Shown here: one piece after another, positions 11,326 to 22,872 of the stretch
Numbering within the stretch: position 1 is the first letter of the stretch
Layout of the letters: each line of letters starts with the position of its first letter
Assembly: GCA_963682025.1 (NCBI GenBank)
Contig: OY821520.1
Coordinates: forward strand, 180,424,626 to 180,488,625
DNA: 64,000 nucleotides
Direction of reading: 5' to 3'
Source: Cordilura impudica
Lineage: Eukaryota; Arthropoda; Insecta; Diptera; Scathophagidae
Notes under the pieces: generated by a model
Told to the model about the DNA's origin: nothing
The model's input: only the letters and a program-made list of their open reading frames with translations
Databases searched by the model: none
Position numbers and translations under genes: made by a program

Positions 11326-11640
11326 TCTGAACTCTGAAAAAAGGTTCCACCAACACAAGCGCTGACGCATTGTCACGTATTGAAATAAATTCAATTATAC
11401 TGAAAAAAATGATTCCTCCTCTCATCAATAAAAACAAAAGAAAACTTTGGCAATTACAAGTAGTACGGTTAACCAGAATAAAGATAAAAAGAACGTTAAA
11501 AATAATGAAAACGGCATGTGTCAAAAGAAGATTGATCACCTTCATATGTGGGAGTGCATGTCGATTAATGATATAAAGAAGCTTCAAAAATTAGAATTTA
11601 TATATAATAAAAGACTGCAGCAAGAATTGAATACTAATAT
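11326..11640 (+). pseudogene. Gypsy-type pol relic, right piece
   Basis: The reading resumes with NTSADALSRI near 11351-11380, the conserved end of the gypsy RNase H domain. A Lys/Asn-rich linker follows in shifting frames up to the AT array. It completes the relic begun at 8541. Downstream integrase is not present. Confidence 0.6.
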
Positions 11641-12717
11641 AAAAATTAAAAATTCAAAATTCAAAATTCAAAATTCAAAATTCAAAATTCAAAATTCAAA
11701 ATTAAAAATTAAAAATTAAAATTTAAAAATTAAAAATTAAAAATTTAAAATTTAAAATTAAAAATTAAAAATAAAAATTAAAAATTAAAAACTAAAAATT
11801 CAAAATTCAAAATTCAAAATTCAAAATTCAAAATTCAAAATTAAAAATTAAAAATTAAAAATTAAAAATTAAAAATTAAAAATTAAAAATTAAAAATTAA
11901 AAATTAAAAATTAAAAATTAATAATTAAAAATTAAAAATCAAAAATTAAAAATTAAAAATTAAAAATTAAAAATTAAAAATTAAAAATTAAAAATTAAAA
12001 ATTAAAAATTAAAAATTAAAAATTAAAAATTAAAAATTGAAAATTAAAAATTAAAAATTAAAAATTAAAAATTAAAAATTAAAAATTAAAAATTAAAAAT
12101 TAAAAATTAAAGATTAAAAATTCAAAATTAAAAATTAAAAACTAAAAATTAAAAATTAAAAATAAACATTAAAAATTAAAACTTAAAAATTAAAAAATAA
12201 AAATTAAAAATTTAAAATTAAAAATTTAAAATTAAAAATTAAAAATTAAAAATTAAAAATTAAAAATTAAAAATTAAAAATTAAAAATTAAAAATTAAAA
12301 ATTAAAAATTAAAAATTAAAAATTAAAAATTAAAAATTAAAAATTAAAAATTAAAAATTAAAAATTAAAAATTAAAAATTAAAAATTAAAAATTAAAAAT
12401 TAAAAAATATAAATTAAAAATTAAAAATTAAAAATTAAAAATTAAAAATTAAAAATTAAAAATTAAAAATTAAAAATTAAAAATTAAAAATTAAAAATTA
12501 AAAATTAAAAATTAAAAATTAAAAATTAAAAATTAAAAATTAAAAATTAAAAATTAAAAATTAAAAATTAAAAATTAAAAATTAAAAATTAAAAATTAAA
12601 AATTAAAAATTAAAAATTAAAAATTAAAAATTAAAAATTAAAAATTAAAAATTAAAAATTAAAAATTAAAAATTAAAAATTAAAAATTAAAAAATAAAAA
12701 TTAAAAATTAAAAATTG
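11641..12717. repeat. 1.1-kb AAAAATT heptanucleotide array
   Basis: Nearly pure tandem AAAAATT units, well over one hundred. It begins with variant AAAATTC units at 11650-11700 and again at 11800-11840, and has scattered single-base variants. The right half (about 12240-12690) is the most homogeneous, which suggests recent expansion there. Confidence 0.95.
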
Positions 12718-13194
12718 ATTTCAGTCTTATTAAATAAAAGCAATAATCATTAAAACTAAATTAAAAGCAAACATAAAAAAATAATTAAAAAATAAATAAT
12801 TCAATAAAGTTATTTCTAAAAACAATAAATAATATGTAGATACATAATAAATAATATGTGGATTAAAGAAAAAAAAAATATTAAATTCAATACAATACAA
12901 AAAATTTATAAAAAAAAGGAACTTGTTGTACACAGAAAAAATTTAAAGTTTTTAAAAATAATGTTTTATAACAAGGTAAAAAGAGATTACATATTAGTAT
13001 GCAAAAACACTAGGCTTGATACCGTTTCATATTCTTTTGAATAAATTGTCTTTTATTACCTTTGGGTCATTTGTGGGTCTTCTTATTTTATTTAGAAAAA
13101 TATAGATAGTTTTTATACATAAAATTATTTTATAACAAAATTGGTTAAAAGTAGTTTGAATTTATATTCGGGAGCAATAAGCAGATAATTGCAC
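12718..13194. other. AT-rich intronic stretch
   Basis: Very AT-rich sequence after the array. I see no protein-like reading, no TIR and no splice-supported exon. Confidence 0.5.
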
Positions 13195-15530
13195 CACAGA
13201 TATATCACAATGTATTATTTTGATCCCAGGAGCACTGAAGGGTTAAATAAATAAAAATTTAACCGAATTATGTTTCTTAAGTTCTAAATAGTGGTTTCAT
13301 TTAATTTAATAAAAAAACTCGTTTTCGGAAATCTTTATTTAGAAATATCTTATAAACAAAAGCTGGCCTTTGGCAAATAATGGGTTAACGTTCTCGGATT
13401 TATCCCAAATTTTATGAACGGAAAATATACATATTTGGTTATAATATTTTAAGTAACGCTGTTAAAAATTCTACAGTATTTGCAAAATATTTGAATTTGT
13501 TTAAAAATAGCTTGGAGTCATATGTGACCCCAATTCGGAAAGGGTTTTTTCCGGAACCCTAGGCTATTAAGATTTTTGATACAAAATATTTAGAAAGAGT
13601 ACATTTACAGAATATTTTACAAAAGTCCCATTTTTCTCCAAATCCGCAAAAATAAAATCCTTGTCAAAAAAAATCTGGCTTAGGGATTTAGTTTAAAATT
13701 CACACAGTTAATCTGTAACATGTATTTAACAAAACTTTAAAGTACCAGATCCATTTTTTTAAATTTTGTTAAGAAAATTTTTTAAACTTGAAAAAAGAGT
13801 TTTCAAAATTTTATCAAAAAAATTTCCCATTTTCGGTCTCAATGCGCAATAGGTTAACAACGTGGTAATAAAACAATACTTCATATCTGATTACTTATAA
13901 GTATAGAGACAAAAAAAATTACGGTTTTAATCAATTTCTCAAAATTGAAAAAAATGCCATCAAATTTCCTGACCTAGTTTTTTTTTTGGCACAAAAGTGG
14001 TCTGGGGCATTTGCTATTTGCGAATTTTTATTCGATTTAGAATTTTGTAGCTTTTTGAATAGATAATTTAATACTGATCCCGATTCTTACAACAGCTTGT
14101 CGGAAAAATTTAACTATAGAACGAAATTTTCGTAAAATCTCAAAAAGTCATATTTTCCCCATATAAACACACTTGAAATTTCCGGCGCGACTTTTCTTTA
14201 TCCGATTGTCCCCAAACTTCACATTTATTAGTTTTATATTGAAAAGTAACAAACTGGACCCCACCTACCCCCCAAATAGCAATTTGGAAAATGTCCATAT
14301 AATGTACGCTCGGCAATAAGTTTTTGGACAACGTTTTTGTGGAAGGTAATGTATACCCTGGACATTGCGACATATCTTCTATGAGTTTTTTAAACTCTGG
14401 TTCTTCGAAAATTCGCAAATTAAGAACCTGTCTGTCAATTTGTTCAGCTTTTCGAACAGGATGAGGTGTGCGATTAAATTGAGAAATACTTTGCTGTTGT
14501 GTCCTAACATGAGTGCTGGTAGAAGGTAGCTCCGACTCAAAATTTTCATCCAAAATTTCCATTGTTACATCTTGCCTTCCTAAAAGCATAGGCGTTGGTG
14601 TTGTTGTTTGCCTTTGTAACATCATTGGCGTTAAAGGATGCTTCACTTTTAAGTGGCGACTTAAATTTCCGTGGGAACCTCCAGCCACACTAAACGATGA
14701 TTTGCAGTATATGCATTTAGCTCGTTGGGGTCCATCTTCAGTAAAATGCATCCACACTTCACTATATTTTCTTTTTGAAGACGTTTTATAATTAAATATA
14801 TAAAAAAAAAAAACACTGAATCTTTGACAAATCTTGAATAAATTGAAGAAATAGAATAGAAAGGGAAATTACATTTCTGTTTAAACTTAAGGCATTAAGA
14901 CATTACATTCGCGGCAGAGAAAACAGACCTTTTTTCAAAAATTCATAACGCATTCAAAAACAAACATTTTTCCAAAAAATTTTTATTATTGTAGAGAATT
15001 GAACAAATTACAAGAAAAAAAATCAAAAAAATATATTTTTCACTCCAACATGGTTTTAAAAAAAAAATTCATCAAAAAATGAACCCGCTAGTGCCGCAAC
15101 CAGTACGAAAAACATGGTTTCGAGATAAACGCGTTCAAAGTTTGTGAACAAAGAAAAAAAAGGTTACCTTCAATCTGCCATGCCTGCTTCGTACTGTATG
15201 CCTTCCACTATATGAGGTATAAAGATGCCTTTTTTGCAAGAAATTCAAAAACACAAAAAAAAAACCCCACCCTTCAAATAGGTACAAAATAACAACCACC
15301 AAAAGTCAGGTAGCAAGTAAAACAAGTATATACCAGCTGCCGTACGTAGGTAGCGCGAAAATTAAAAATGCGCTCTCACTAATCCGGCTGTAACTTTTGA
15401 ACCCGTAGGAATTTTTCCATGAATTTTTTTTTCTTAGAATATTAAGAATATTTACTAAAATACAAAATTATAAAAAAAAGTCGATTTCAAAAAACGGCCA
15501 ATGTCATGTCCCCCTTAACGACAAAATAAA
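13195..15530 (-). mobile_element. hAT-like transposon relic, edges uncertain
   Basis: A block with its own character surrounding a BED-finger transposase fragment. The outer limits are guesses; no clean inverted ends or 8-bp duplication was found. The flanks of the coding part contain G-rich phrases such as gaagggttaaat (13225) and, at the far side, cccccttaacgac (15510). Confidence 0.4.
14140..14791 (-). pseudogene. ZBED / hAT transposase N-terminal fragment
   Basis: Minus-strand reading with an in-frame lead-in KRKYSEVWMHFTEDG and a BED zinc finger. The finger has CIYCKSSFSV, then NLSRHLKVKHP about 12 residues later, giving the C2H2 pattern C-x2-C...H-x4-H. A low-complexity Thr/Gln linker follows, then FKKLIEDMSQCPGYTLPSTK, which resembles the start of the hAT-family domain (PGYxLPSxxTLS). 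After about 165 residues the reading becomes unlike any transposase and stops at 14140. The RNase H-fold catalytic part and dimerisation region are absent. It is a truncated transposon gene, not a host ZBED gene, as far as can be judged. Confidence 0.65.
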
Positions 15531-16024
15531 AATCAGTCTGGCAACAAAAATATAAAAAAAAACAGCTGCGATGGTGAGAAAAAAAGAACGAAGGGGAAGT
15601 TCATAAGAAATAGAATTGAAAACAAAAAAATGAATCTATTACGGTTACTAGTAATAATATCTAAGAAAAAGATGACAAAATATTAATTGAAGATAAAATA
15701 GTGTGTGATACAACATGTTTGCAAAAATATGGCAGAAAATATTACCAGTCTGGCAATATACATACATATAATATTATAGCGTTAAATATGTATGTATGGC
15801 AGCATTCAAAACAGTCAACAGCCAAAGGTAATGAAAAAAATGACGAAATGAAGGATTTGTCAACTAAAAGACCGAAAGAGCGAAAGAGCACAAAGAGCGA
15901 AAGAGTACGAACTAGTTCACATCGTTCAGTAGAAGGAATCGTTCAAAAGAACTAGTTCGTTCTTGAACGACATAACTCTAAACACTGTTGTCAGGCTATA
16001 ATTAGAGTGCGCTGATGTTTACCA
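15531..16024. other. Intronic stretch with GTTC-rich block
   Basis: No gene. At 15905-15972 the hexamers CGTTCA and GAACTAGTTC recur in both orientations, ending just before aacactgttgtcaggct. This resembles a subterminal region of a hAT-type element, but the second end was not found. Confidence 0.3.
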
Positions 16025-16480
16025 AGCTAGACATACCTTTTATTATACTGATCAATTTAGAATGATTTTTTGAGTTGATGTCCATCTGTGTGTCAATACA
16101 AACTTTTTCTTAAACTTCAGGTTGTAAATGCACAGGTATTTAGATTAACATCGATACATGAGCTTCGATTGGCTGAAGGGCCTAGTGTGTCTTAAAATAA
16201 TTTAAGATCCTACTTATTATACGTATCTTGATCAAATACAGTATTTATGCCCTTATTACATCTGTCCAAGAGTCCAAAAACTAACTGTGGAACTATTTTT
16301 GTTCATAGCCCCATATAAAGCTCCTTTCCAATATTCAACTAAAACATTCAAATAACATGGATTTTTACAGATTTTGTTACTATCTGATTTATAACATAAA
16401 ATATCGGTACAATTGGATCTTTTTTGGATTTAGACTCTAAATAATATTCACATCTCCTTCCATAAGCTCAGTGTTGGATG
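16025..16480 (+). repeat. Decayed mini-me-like repeat
   Basis: It shares the order of landmarks with the repeat at 21527-22288: attatactgatcaatttagaatga, then gatgtccatctgtgtgtc, then later blocks such as catagccccatataaagctcc. It is much more diverged than that copy, so it is only a probable relative. Confidence 0.4.
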
Positions 16481-16616
16481 GCGTATAAAAAAATTGAATA
16501 CATAATATTTCAGATCTAATCATATAAAACAGATTAACCGAAATTATGGGAATGAATTTTTGATTGTCTTTTCAACACATCATATTTGATATCGATATAA
16601 TTTTTTTTATTTTTAG

Positions 16617-16893
16617 ATTCACTTAATGTGGGATACGCGGAAGAACTATCAAACAGAGCCTGCACTAAGTGCAATTTTGTGCTTGGAAAATCTGTGGCCA
16701 ATGTTGAGCGAATGTCTAGCTGCGCTCAATGAATCGAAAGATGAAAATGCCGTTTTAGTTTTGCAGCCTACAGTAGAAGCATTTTTCTTAATTCATTCTA
16801 CGTACAACCAAAAAAACAAAAATATAATTCTTAAACAAAAAAATGAATATGCAAAAGGTACTTACTCCACCGCAACTCCGTCAAATCAAGCTC
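16617..16893 (+). CDS. HUWE1: HUWE1 ortholog, exon 2 of window
   Basis: 277-nt exon between ttttag and GCTC|gtaagt. It starts in phase 0, continuous with the exon ending at 4407, and ends in phase 1. The peptide contains [20 protein letters not shown] and [18 protein letters not shown]. This corresponds to the conserved helical block just before the HECT domain of HUWE1 (human: LWDMLGECL..., AVLVLQPAVEAFFLVH...). The last about 25 residues are Asn/Lys-rich and less conserved, as expected for the linker. The intron before it is 12.2 kb and filled with repeats. Confidence 0.95.
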
Positions 16894-17194
16894 GTAAGTA
16901 TTATAATATTTATCATAACAGTTATTAATTGATTTAATTTAATTAACACTCCCTCAAAATCTTGGTAGTGACATTATTTTTTTACTATCTACAATTTTGT
17001 ACCAAGTAAACCAAAATATGCTCGAAATAAAAACGAACAAAAATAGTAAAAACGAAAAGTATTTTTTTAAAATAAAATTCCATTACAACTTTTATTTTGC
17101 GATACTTAAAATTAATAACCATTCTCAAAATAAATATTTTGAATAGATGTATACATATATATATGTATATGCATATACATATATATATCTATAA

Positions 17195-17564
17195 TATTAA
17201 TATGCTAGGCGATTTATTGTGACCGACGTTTTGTTCTACCGTTTTATCCCGATTTTGACCAAACGTATATTATTTGAAAGGTATTTCTTTTTAGCCGTTT
17301 TGCAGATTTATAGATTTTTAAATTTTTTCCTTTATTTTGAGTAAATTGCATTTAAAGTTGCTACTAACACATACATAAAATTGTACAATGCTATGTATGT
17401 GTTTGTTAAATTTGTTAATGTGTTTGTAATAAATATGAGTTTGTTTTTTGTGTTGATTTGTGAATTGGCTATAATTGCTTAGCATACCTTAAGGGTCTTT
17501 ATGTAATGAAAAAATAAAATTTCCCAGAATTTGCACTCGAATTTCGAGGGCTGGAATCTGCTAG
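17195..17564 (+). repeat. Helitron-like non-autonomous repeat, copy 2
   Basis: Second copy of the 4567-4929 repeat, with the same start GCTAGGCGATTT and end GGAATCTGCTAG followed by T. It lies inside the 0.86-kb intron and ends exactly at a TA-rich microsatellite. Its 3' hairpin (17532-17551) is slightly weaker than in copy 1. Confidence 0.5.
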
Positions 17565-17580
17565 TATATGTATATACATA

Positions 17581-17620
<40 letters not shown>
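17565..17620. repeat. TA/TATG microsatellite
   Basis: Runs of TATATG and (TA)n immediately after the Helitron-like repeat. A similar TA-rich run (17150-17190) precedes that repeat, so the repeat probably inserted into an existing microsatellite. Confidence 0.8.
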
Positions 17621-17622
<2 letters not shown>

Positions 17623-17750
17623 CCTTTTAAGAATGCTTTTTTTTTCTTTATTATTATTTATTATCATTTTGTAATTAGTAATCTCTGCTGGCCAATTGAA
17701 AAATTAAAATAATACACTTCCTAATATTGTGTTATCAATATTCATTTCAG

Positions 17751-18110
17751 AATATAGTGAAAATATGAAAAGTACGCACACAAATATTTTAAGCTCAGCG
17801 ATTTCCGATCAACAAAAATTTTTGCTATTTGCTGAGAATCACCGGACAGTTTTGAATCAAATTTTAAGACAATCTTCCGTTCATCTCCCTGACGGACCAT
17901 TTGCAGTTCTTGTGGACCATACAAGGATTTTGGATTTCGATGTTAAAAGAAAATATTTTCATGATGAGCTAGAACTTCTAGATGAGGGTGTTCGGCGTGA
18001 AGAAAATACTGTGAGCGTACGACGAATAACTGTTTTTGAGGACTCTTTTCGCACACTTTATCGTCTGGGTCCTGAAGAATGGAAAAACCGATTTTACATT
18101 GTATTTGAAG
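17751..18110 (+). CDS. HUWE1: HUWE1 ortholog, exon 3 of window, start of HECT domain
   Basis: 360-nt exon between ttcatttcag and GAAG|gtaaaa, phase 1 to phase 1. It encodes [20 protein letters not shown] and [20 protein letters not shown], then HVRR-like and VFEDSF motifs, and ends in NRFYIVFEG. These match the extended N-lobe helix and beginning of the HECT domain of human HUWE1 nearly residue for residue. In the known enzyme this region leads into the E2-binding N-lobe. The following intron is 31.8 kb. Confidence 0.97.
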
Positions 18111-18845
18111 GTAAAATATTTTACTTTAAACTACTAATTATATTAATAATAAAATATATGTGTTTTAATTATTATTTATGAGATGTTATTCCCACAACAT
18201 TTTAAAATCAATGGCCGCGAAGTAGGGGAAACTTTAAGATGTAATATTATTTTTTTTTTGTACTGTACGCAAATGTTGAAACTCCATATTCATTATTTGA
18301 AACGAAAACCACATATTCATTAATTTCAACGAACGTTTTGTCTGTTATTGACAAATTTTAGGTCGGCATGAATCATCCAAGGATGTATGACATAATAAAT
18401 TAATTGTACAATATCGATACCACCACTTCTTTTTAACTGTTAATTGATATTAAGCAATTTTTTTTTTCTTTTAATATTAATCTTTTTAATTTATAAATGA
18501 AAAAGTTTGATTAATTTTTTTTGTTCTTTCGAAATAAGCAGTATTGTATTTTCATATGTTTTGCCATGTCAATTTTAATTTACATATGACTTTGCACATG
18601 TATTGCACATAAACAATGTTTGAAAGGGATCACACGATGTGTGCAAATTGCATGTGCTAAAAACATAAGATAAATACAAAGTTTTATCAAACTTTGGCAT
18701 TTTCTAAGAATAATACCGAAATGTTACGTGTTTTGCGATAACCGTTAGTGACCATTTGGTTTTGTGCGAATTGTAGGAAGGTGTATAAATTGTTTTAGAT
18801 CAAAAAGTCAAAATGTAATTTATTATTGATTTCAGCAAGAAATTA
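18111..18845. other. Start of 31.8-kb intron, no gene seen
   Basis: AT-rich DNA without recognisable coding sequence or clear repeat ends. Confidence 0.5.
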
Positions 18846-19400
18846 TTTTTTTTTTTTTTATTCAATTCAAACCTTATTTTATTGAAAACAAACACATCAT
18901 TATAAAATTAAAAAATGAAAATTTATTTGTAGATAAATTAAGTTATCATTTTCAACTGAAATAAACAACTTAAGATAAATTAAATTATAAGTTAATTATA
19001 AATATTGAACGTATTAACGTCAAATTAACAAAAATACATATTTTTAAATATAAGAACTAATACATATAGTTTTATTATATATTAAAATTTTTCCATGCGT
19101 TATTCCAGTTTATTATACAACTTCCGAGAATCAATCTTGCTAGCAATATGAGCAGGAGAATTTTTGTAAATGACCGATGAGTTGACTGATTTAGGAGTGA
19201 CATTAAAATTACGAAAATAGTTCGTTAAAAGGCAAGGTAACTTGTTTAAAGAAGATTTTTTTACCAGCTATATCAATAACTTCTTCGAAATGATATGTGT
19301 GTTCATGATTTATATATGTCTTGATGCGTCCCCAAAAGATATTTTGGGAATCCTCACGAAAAATGTTAAAGTTTTTTTTTTATAAGGTCACAGAAAAATT
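18846..19400 (-). pseudogene. Retroposed coding relic with poly(A), family unknown
   Basis: Read on the minus strand, this is a sequence with an AATAAA signal about 20 bases before an A-run that ends at 18846. That arrangement is typical of a retroposed 3' end. Upstream, a protein-like reading gives FWGRIKTYINHEHTYHFEEV and, after a one-base shift, NVTPKSVNSSVIYKN and a stop. I do not recognise the protein. It may be a processed pseudogene or the end of an unusual retroelement. Confidence 0.4.
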
Positions 19401-19609
19401 ACAAACTTGTTGTGTTTCGACCAACTTTAATATACAATAAAAGACTGCTCACTTAATTGAACTATAAAGTACAACTACTCCATACTACTGTACAGGAGGA
19501 TATATATCTGTTTGTCATTCCGTGGGTAACGTATCGAAAAATTATTTGCTACAATAGAAAGTATATGAGCATTTTCACAGAGAGATCCACCGTTACCGAA
19601 AAATTAAAA

Positions 19610-19775
19610 TTTGACAAAAATGATTGATTGCTTCAAAATTTGATCTATATTCTGCAAGACAGGTTATACAGCTGTTTCAGATCGAGTCACTAACCCTTAT
19701 CAGTAACCAAAAGCAGTAGATGGTTTGTTTGGTAAAAGTTAATTTCATATGCCTTTGCTGAAAACAACCCAATAA
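19610..19775 (-). repeat. Dispersed repeat X, inverted copy
   Basis: Reverse-complement match to 24453-24632, including the phrases acagctgtataacctgtc and actatctactgcttttggtt. No coding potential. The family is also related to the foldback at 50697-50902. Confidence 0.55.
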
Positions 19776-20007
19776 GAATCCAAGCAAACAGTTATACTAT
19801 TTATACCTTTCCCAATGTAAAAAACTAAAATATAAACAAAAGTATGAAACCAATATGTTTGTATATGAGTATTGCATACGAAAACCAGCAAAAGTATAGT
19901 ATCGTGATACTTGGTTATGACTTGGTAAAGCTGATTATTTGTAACTATTCCTTTTGTCTTTTCTCTTTCCTCGAATGGCCAGTTTGACAAAACGTCACTG
20001 TAATGCA

Positions 20008-20255
20008 ATGTATCAATCATTTATACACAATTTGGTGCAACATTACACAAATTTGTGATACGCTAAAAGTAAGACATTAAACTTTTGTTTACAATATATT
20101 TGTTTGTGTTCTACATTATTTCAGTATCAAACATACCAACGTATACATTGTAAACCCAACTCAATCGTCACCATAAACATACATATGCACTTGTGTACTT
20201 GTGAATCATTGTTTTGGTTTTACACTTGACCCTATGTTCACAAGTATACTACACC
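20008..20255 (-). mobile_element. Orphan LINE-A 5' segment
   Basis: About 245 bp that match 29647-29887, the 5' untranslated part of the minus-strand LINE at 26628-29887. Shared phrases include caatgtatcaatcatttata, gtaaacccaactcaat and ttggttttacacttgaccct. Here it is followed directly by the same CGAATGGYCAGTT...CAAAACGTCAC flank that lies beyond the LINE's 3' end at 26590-26627. The whole LINE body is missing. Confidence 0.6.
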
Positions 20256-20700
20256 CTCACCGTTCAAGAAAATCATACAATTTTGTAAATTTAAATTTAT
20301 TTGTAAATTTGGACGACTTTTATTTATATAATCGGTGCATAGTGTAAAATATAATTAAATGTCTATTAGTATATAATTTTTGAAAAAAAAATTTTTTGTT
20401 TATATTTTGTAATTCTTAAGTACTAATATTTAAAATTATTATTTGCTTACAAAACATTTTTGTCATTTAAATATTCTGTATAATTTATTATTGTATTTTT
20501 CTTATACAAAATTTGTTCATAATGTTTCTAATACAAATATTATAATATTGTTATTTATTTATTCTCATTGTATTTCTTCAATAAGTTCTTACATACTATT
20601 TTTGTTTTATTATTAATTTTGATTTTTATATTTACATTCTCAATACCAGTGATTAATTTTTCTTTATATTTTCTATTTTTACTAGAACCAAATCTCCTAA
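20256..20700. other. AT-rich stretch
   Basis: Low-complexity, T-rich sequence between the orphan LINE segment and the integrase relic. No supported feature. Confidence 0.4.
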
Positions 20701-21525
20701 TTATATTCCTATACTATTTTCATGCTTATGTGATTCCTCTACTATTTTTAATTTTATTGTTTCTATCGTTTTCTTAGCATTCCTTAATGAATACTTTGAT
20801 CTTGTCTTCAGTTCATTTATGTAATTTTCAAAGCCATAGATCTTTCCATTGTATTTCTCTACACAGTCTCCTGGTAAGCTTGGCAATTTGCCATAGATCA
20901 ATTCAAAAGGCGAATAACCTGATCTACATAAGGTGTGGTATTATAAGCGAATGCATTATATGGGACCGATGAGTACCAATTATCATCAGTTGCGAAAATA
21001 TTAGTTCAGAACTCTATGATTGCTTTCGACAGTTCCCAGCGTTTCATGATGATATGGCGTTGAGAATTTTTGTACAATTTTTAGAAATTCACAGATGTCC
21101 CTCATTAATTGGTTCATAAAATCTGTTCCTCTATCAGACTTAATTACTTTAAACATTCCATATTTCAAAACCACATTCTCAATCAGTGCCTTGGCTAAAT
21201 TAATGGCCTCCTTTGTTTCCATTGGACAAGCTATCAGATACTTTGTCAATTCACACTGTATATATCTGCAATACTGTGATGGTCTTAAAGGACCTATTGT
21301 GTCAATTTCAAGGGTGCTGAAACTTTGGTTTGGTGTGTCAGTCACGCATAATGGTTCTTTCGTGTGTCTGATTTGACACAAATCACACGTTTTTAAGAAA
21401 TTTTTTATCATTTTCGACATGTTTTTCCACATATATTTCTGTTTAAGTCGAAGTACTTTTTCTTCATTATTTGTTAAATATCGAGGATTTTTATATATTA
21501 ATATTTTGACGTCATTATTCTCATT
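20701..21525 (-). pseudogene. Gypsy-type integrase relic
   Basis: Minus-strand reading with the C-C half of the zinc-binding domain (CDLCQIRH) and the rve catalytic core: LEIDTIGPL (first Asp), KSDRGTDF (second Asp) and LGTVESNHR (Glu). I count 35 residues between the second Asp and the Glu, the DD35E pattern. After a stop at about 21000 the reading resumes in other frames with YNAFAYNTTPY and FELIYGKLPSLP, the usual post-core motifs. Frameshifts at about 20900 and 21000 break it. The upstream end of the domain is cut by the mini-me-like repeat at 21527. In an active element the protein would insert the cDNA. Confidence 0.8.
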
Positions 21526-21526
21526 T

Positions 21527-22288
21527 TTATACCCTATACCACTATGTGGTTTGGGTATAATGACTTTGTGCTGCTGTTTGTAACTACCAAAAATATTTGA
21601 CCTAGACCCATTTTTTATTATACCGATCGAATCAGAATCACTATCTGATTCGATTTAACGATGTCCGTCCGTCCGTCTGTGTATCCATGTAAACCTTGTA
21701 ATCAAACTGCAGGTCGCAAATATGAATATATTTTGATGAAATTTGGTATATAAGCTTCCATCGGCCATGGGATGAACGCTATTGAAATTGCCCCCATACA
21801 AATGACCCCTATGAAATCGACATATATTGCCATAAGATCCAAATTGTCATATAGATCTCAGTCAAATTGGGTTTTTATGCGTTTATTACACCCATTAATG
21901 AGTAGTCCAAAAATAATCCCTATGGGACAACTCTTAGTCATAGGCCTCATATAGAGCTGCTTCCCGATCTTCACTTAAATCTATCAAAAAACATAAATAT
22001 TGCACTGATTCTTCTCAAATTTGTTTGTATATATTTTTGCAAAATACAAGAGTTTACCAAACATGGCCAGGATCGGTCCATTTTTGGGCCTAGTCCCCAT
22101 ATATATATAGCATCCGATATGAACTTTTTCATATCTGCAGCCAAAAAAATTAATAAAAATCCGACTCAAATTTGGTTTATGCTTATTTTCTATATCCAGT
22201 TAGTTGGGCCTGAGAGATAGGGTCTCTAAACGCATGGTATAGGGTATCGTATAGTCGGTCTAGATCGACTATAATTTTCTTACTTGTT
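21527..22288 (+). repeat. mini-me-like dipteran repeat
   Basis: It starts TTATACCCTATACCAC and ends near TTTTCTTACTTGTT. It contains a GTCY-type microsatellite core at 21663-21681 (gtccgtccgtccgtctgtg), the hallmark of the mini-me/DINE-like repeats described in flies. It is inserted in the gypsy-type relic on the minus strand. No coding capacity. Confidence 0.7.
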
Positions 22289-22329
22289 ATTTATTAATTC
22301 TATTTTACCAAGGGTTAATTTTTCAAATA

Positions 22330-22560
22330 TTTCGTCAATTCTTTCCAGGGCGAATTTTTTATGTTTCATTTCATTATCTATACTAATACGTGTCTATCAT
22401 AGTCTATGTTGCATCGATATTTAGATAGAAAATCCTACCCAGTTTTTATCGGGATATCATCTGCAACCAACTGCATTTTCTGTTGTACAGTTGAGTTGGT
22501 AAATTTTATTCTCATATTTCTTGAACCCAAGGATTTTATGTGTTCCTTTGAAATCCCGGT
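22330..22560 (-). pseudogene. Gypsy-type protease relic
   Basis: The minus strand gives a reading like the C-terminal half of a retropepsin, including SLGSRNMRIKF and FLSKYRCNIDYDRHV, which match the usual ...FLxKxxCNIDY block. Stops and shifts are present and the DSG active-site part was not found. RT and RNase H between this piece and the integrase at 20701-21525 are missing. Confidence 0.45.
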
Positions 22561-22644
22561 TAAACTGCGATAACCAGTGATTCTATTTTATCGGCAATAA
22601 AATATATTTCATATTTTGGATATTAAAAAAATTTTTTTCTTCCT

Positions 22645-22872
22645 TTATTTTCCACATTTCCTTATCATCAATATTGTTTCAAATTCTGTAGTTGTAGGAT
22701 TTAATATGTCTTTTTTCTTGGGACTACGTTTCATTGCTATGTGCTTCCATAGTTTAGTTAACCATTTTAAATTTCCTTTTAATGTAGCCTTCGTATATTT
22801 ATTTCTAACTCTATTATTTTCCTCCAATTTATCTAATATATCCAATGGTTCCTTGTATTCTTGTGCAGACAT
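22645..22872 (-). pseudogene. Probable Gypsy-type gag/pol fragment
   Basis: A 75-codon minus-strand stretch beginning MSAQEYKEPLDILDKLEENN, rich in Lys and Asn. It lies just upstream of the protease relic in the same orientation. I do not recognise a domain. Its position suggests it is the gag C-terminal or gag-pol linker of the same element. Confidence 0.35.

Noticed and set aside
11306..11719. Short open readings on both strands before the AAAAATT array
   Set aside because: The minus-strand one is the shadow of the gypsy RNase H end; the + one runs into the array. Only the ADALSRI part is supported.
11641..12717. Telomere-like array
   Set aside because: The unit is AAAAATT, not the insect TTAGG, and flies lack simple telomeric repeats. 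It is an intronic microsatellite.
15534..16000. Possible hAT-type MITE between cagtctggcaaca and tgttgtcaggct
   Set aside because: The end match is only about 10 of 13 bases and no 8-bp duplication was found.
20568..20777. Hydrophobic 69-codon reading on the + strand
   Set aside because: Phe/Leu-rich translation of T-rich DNA opposite the integrase relic.
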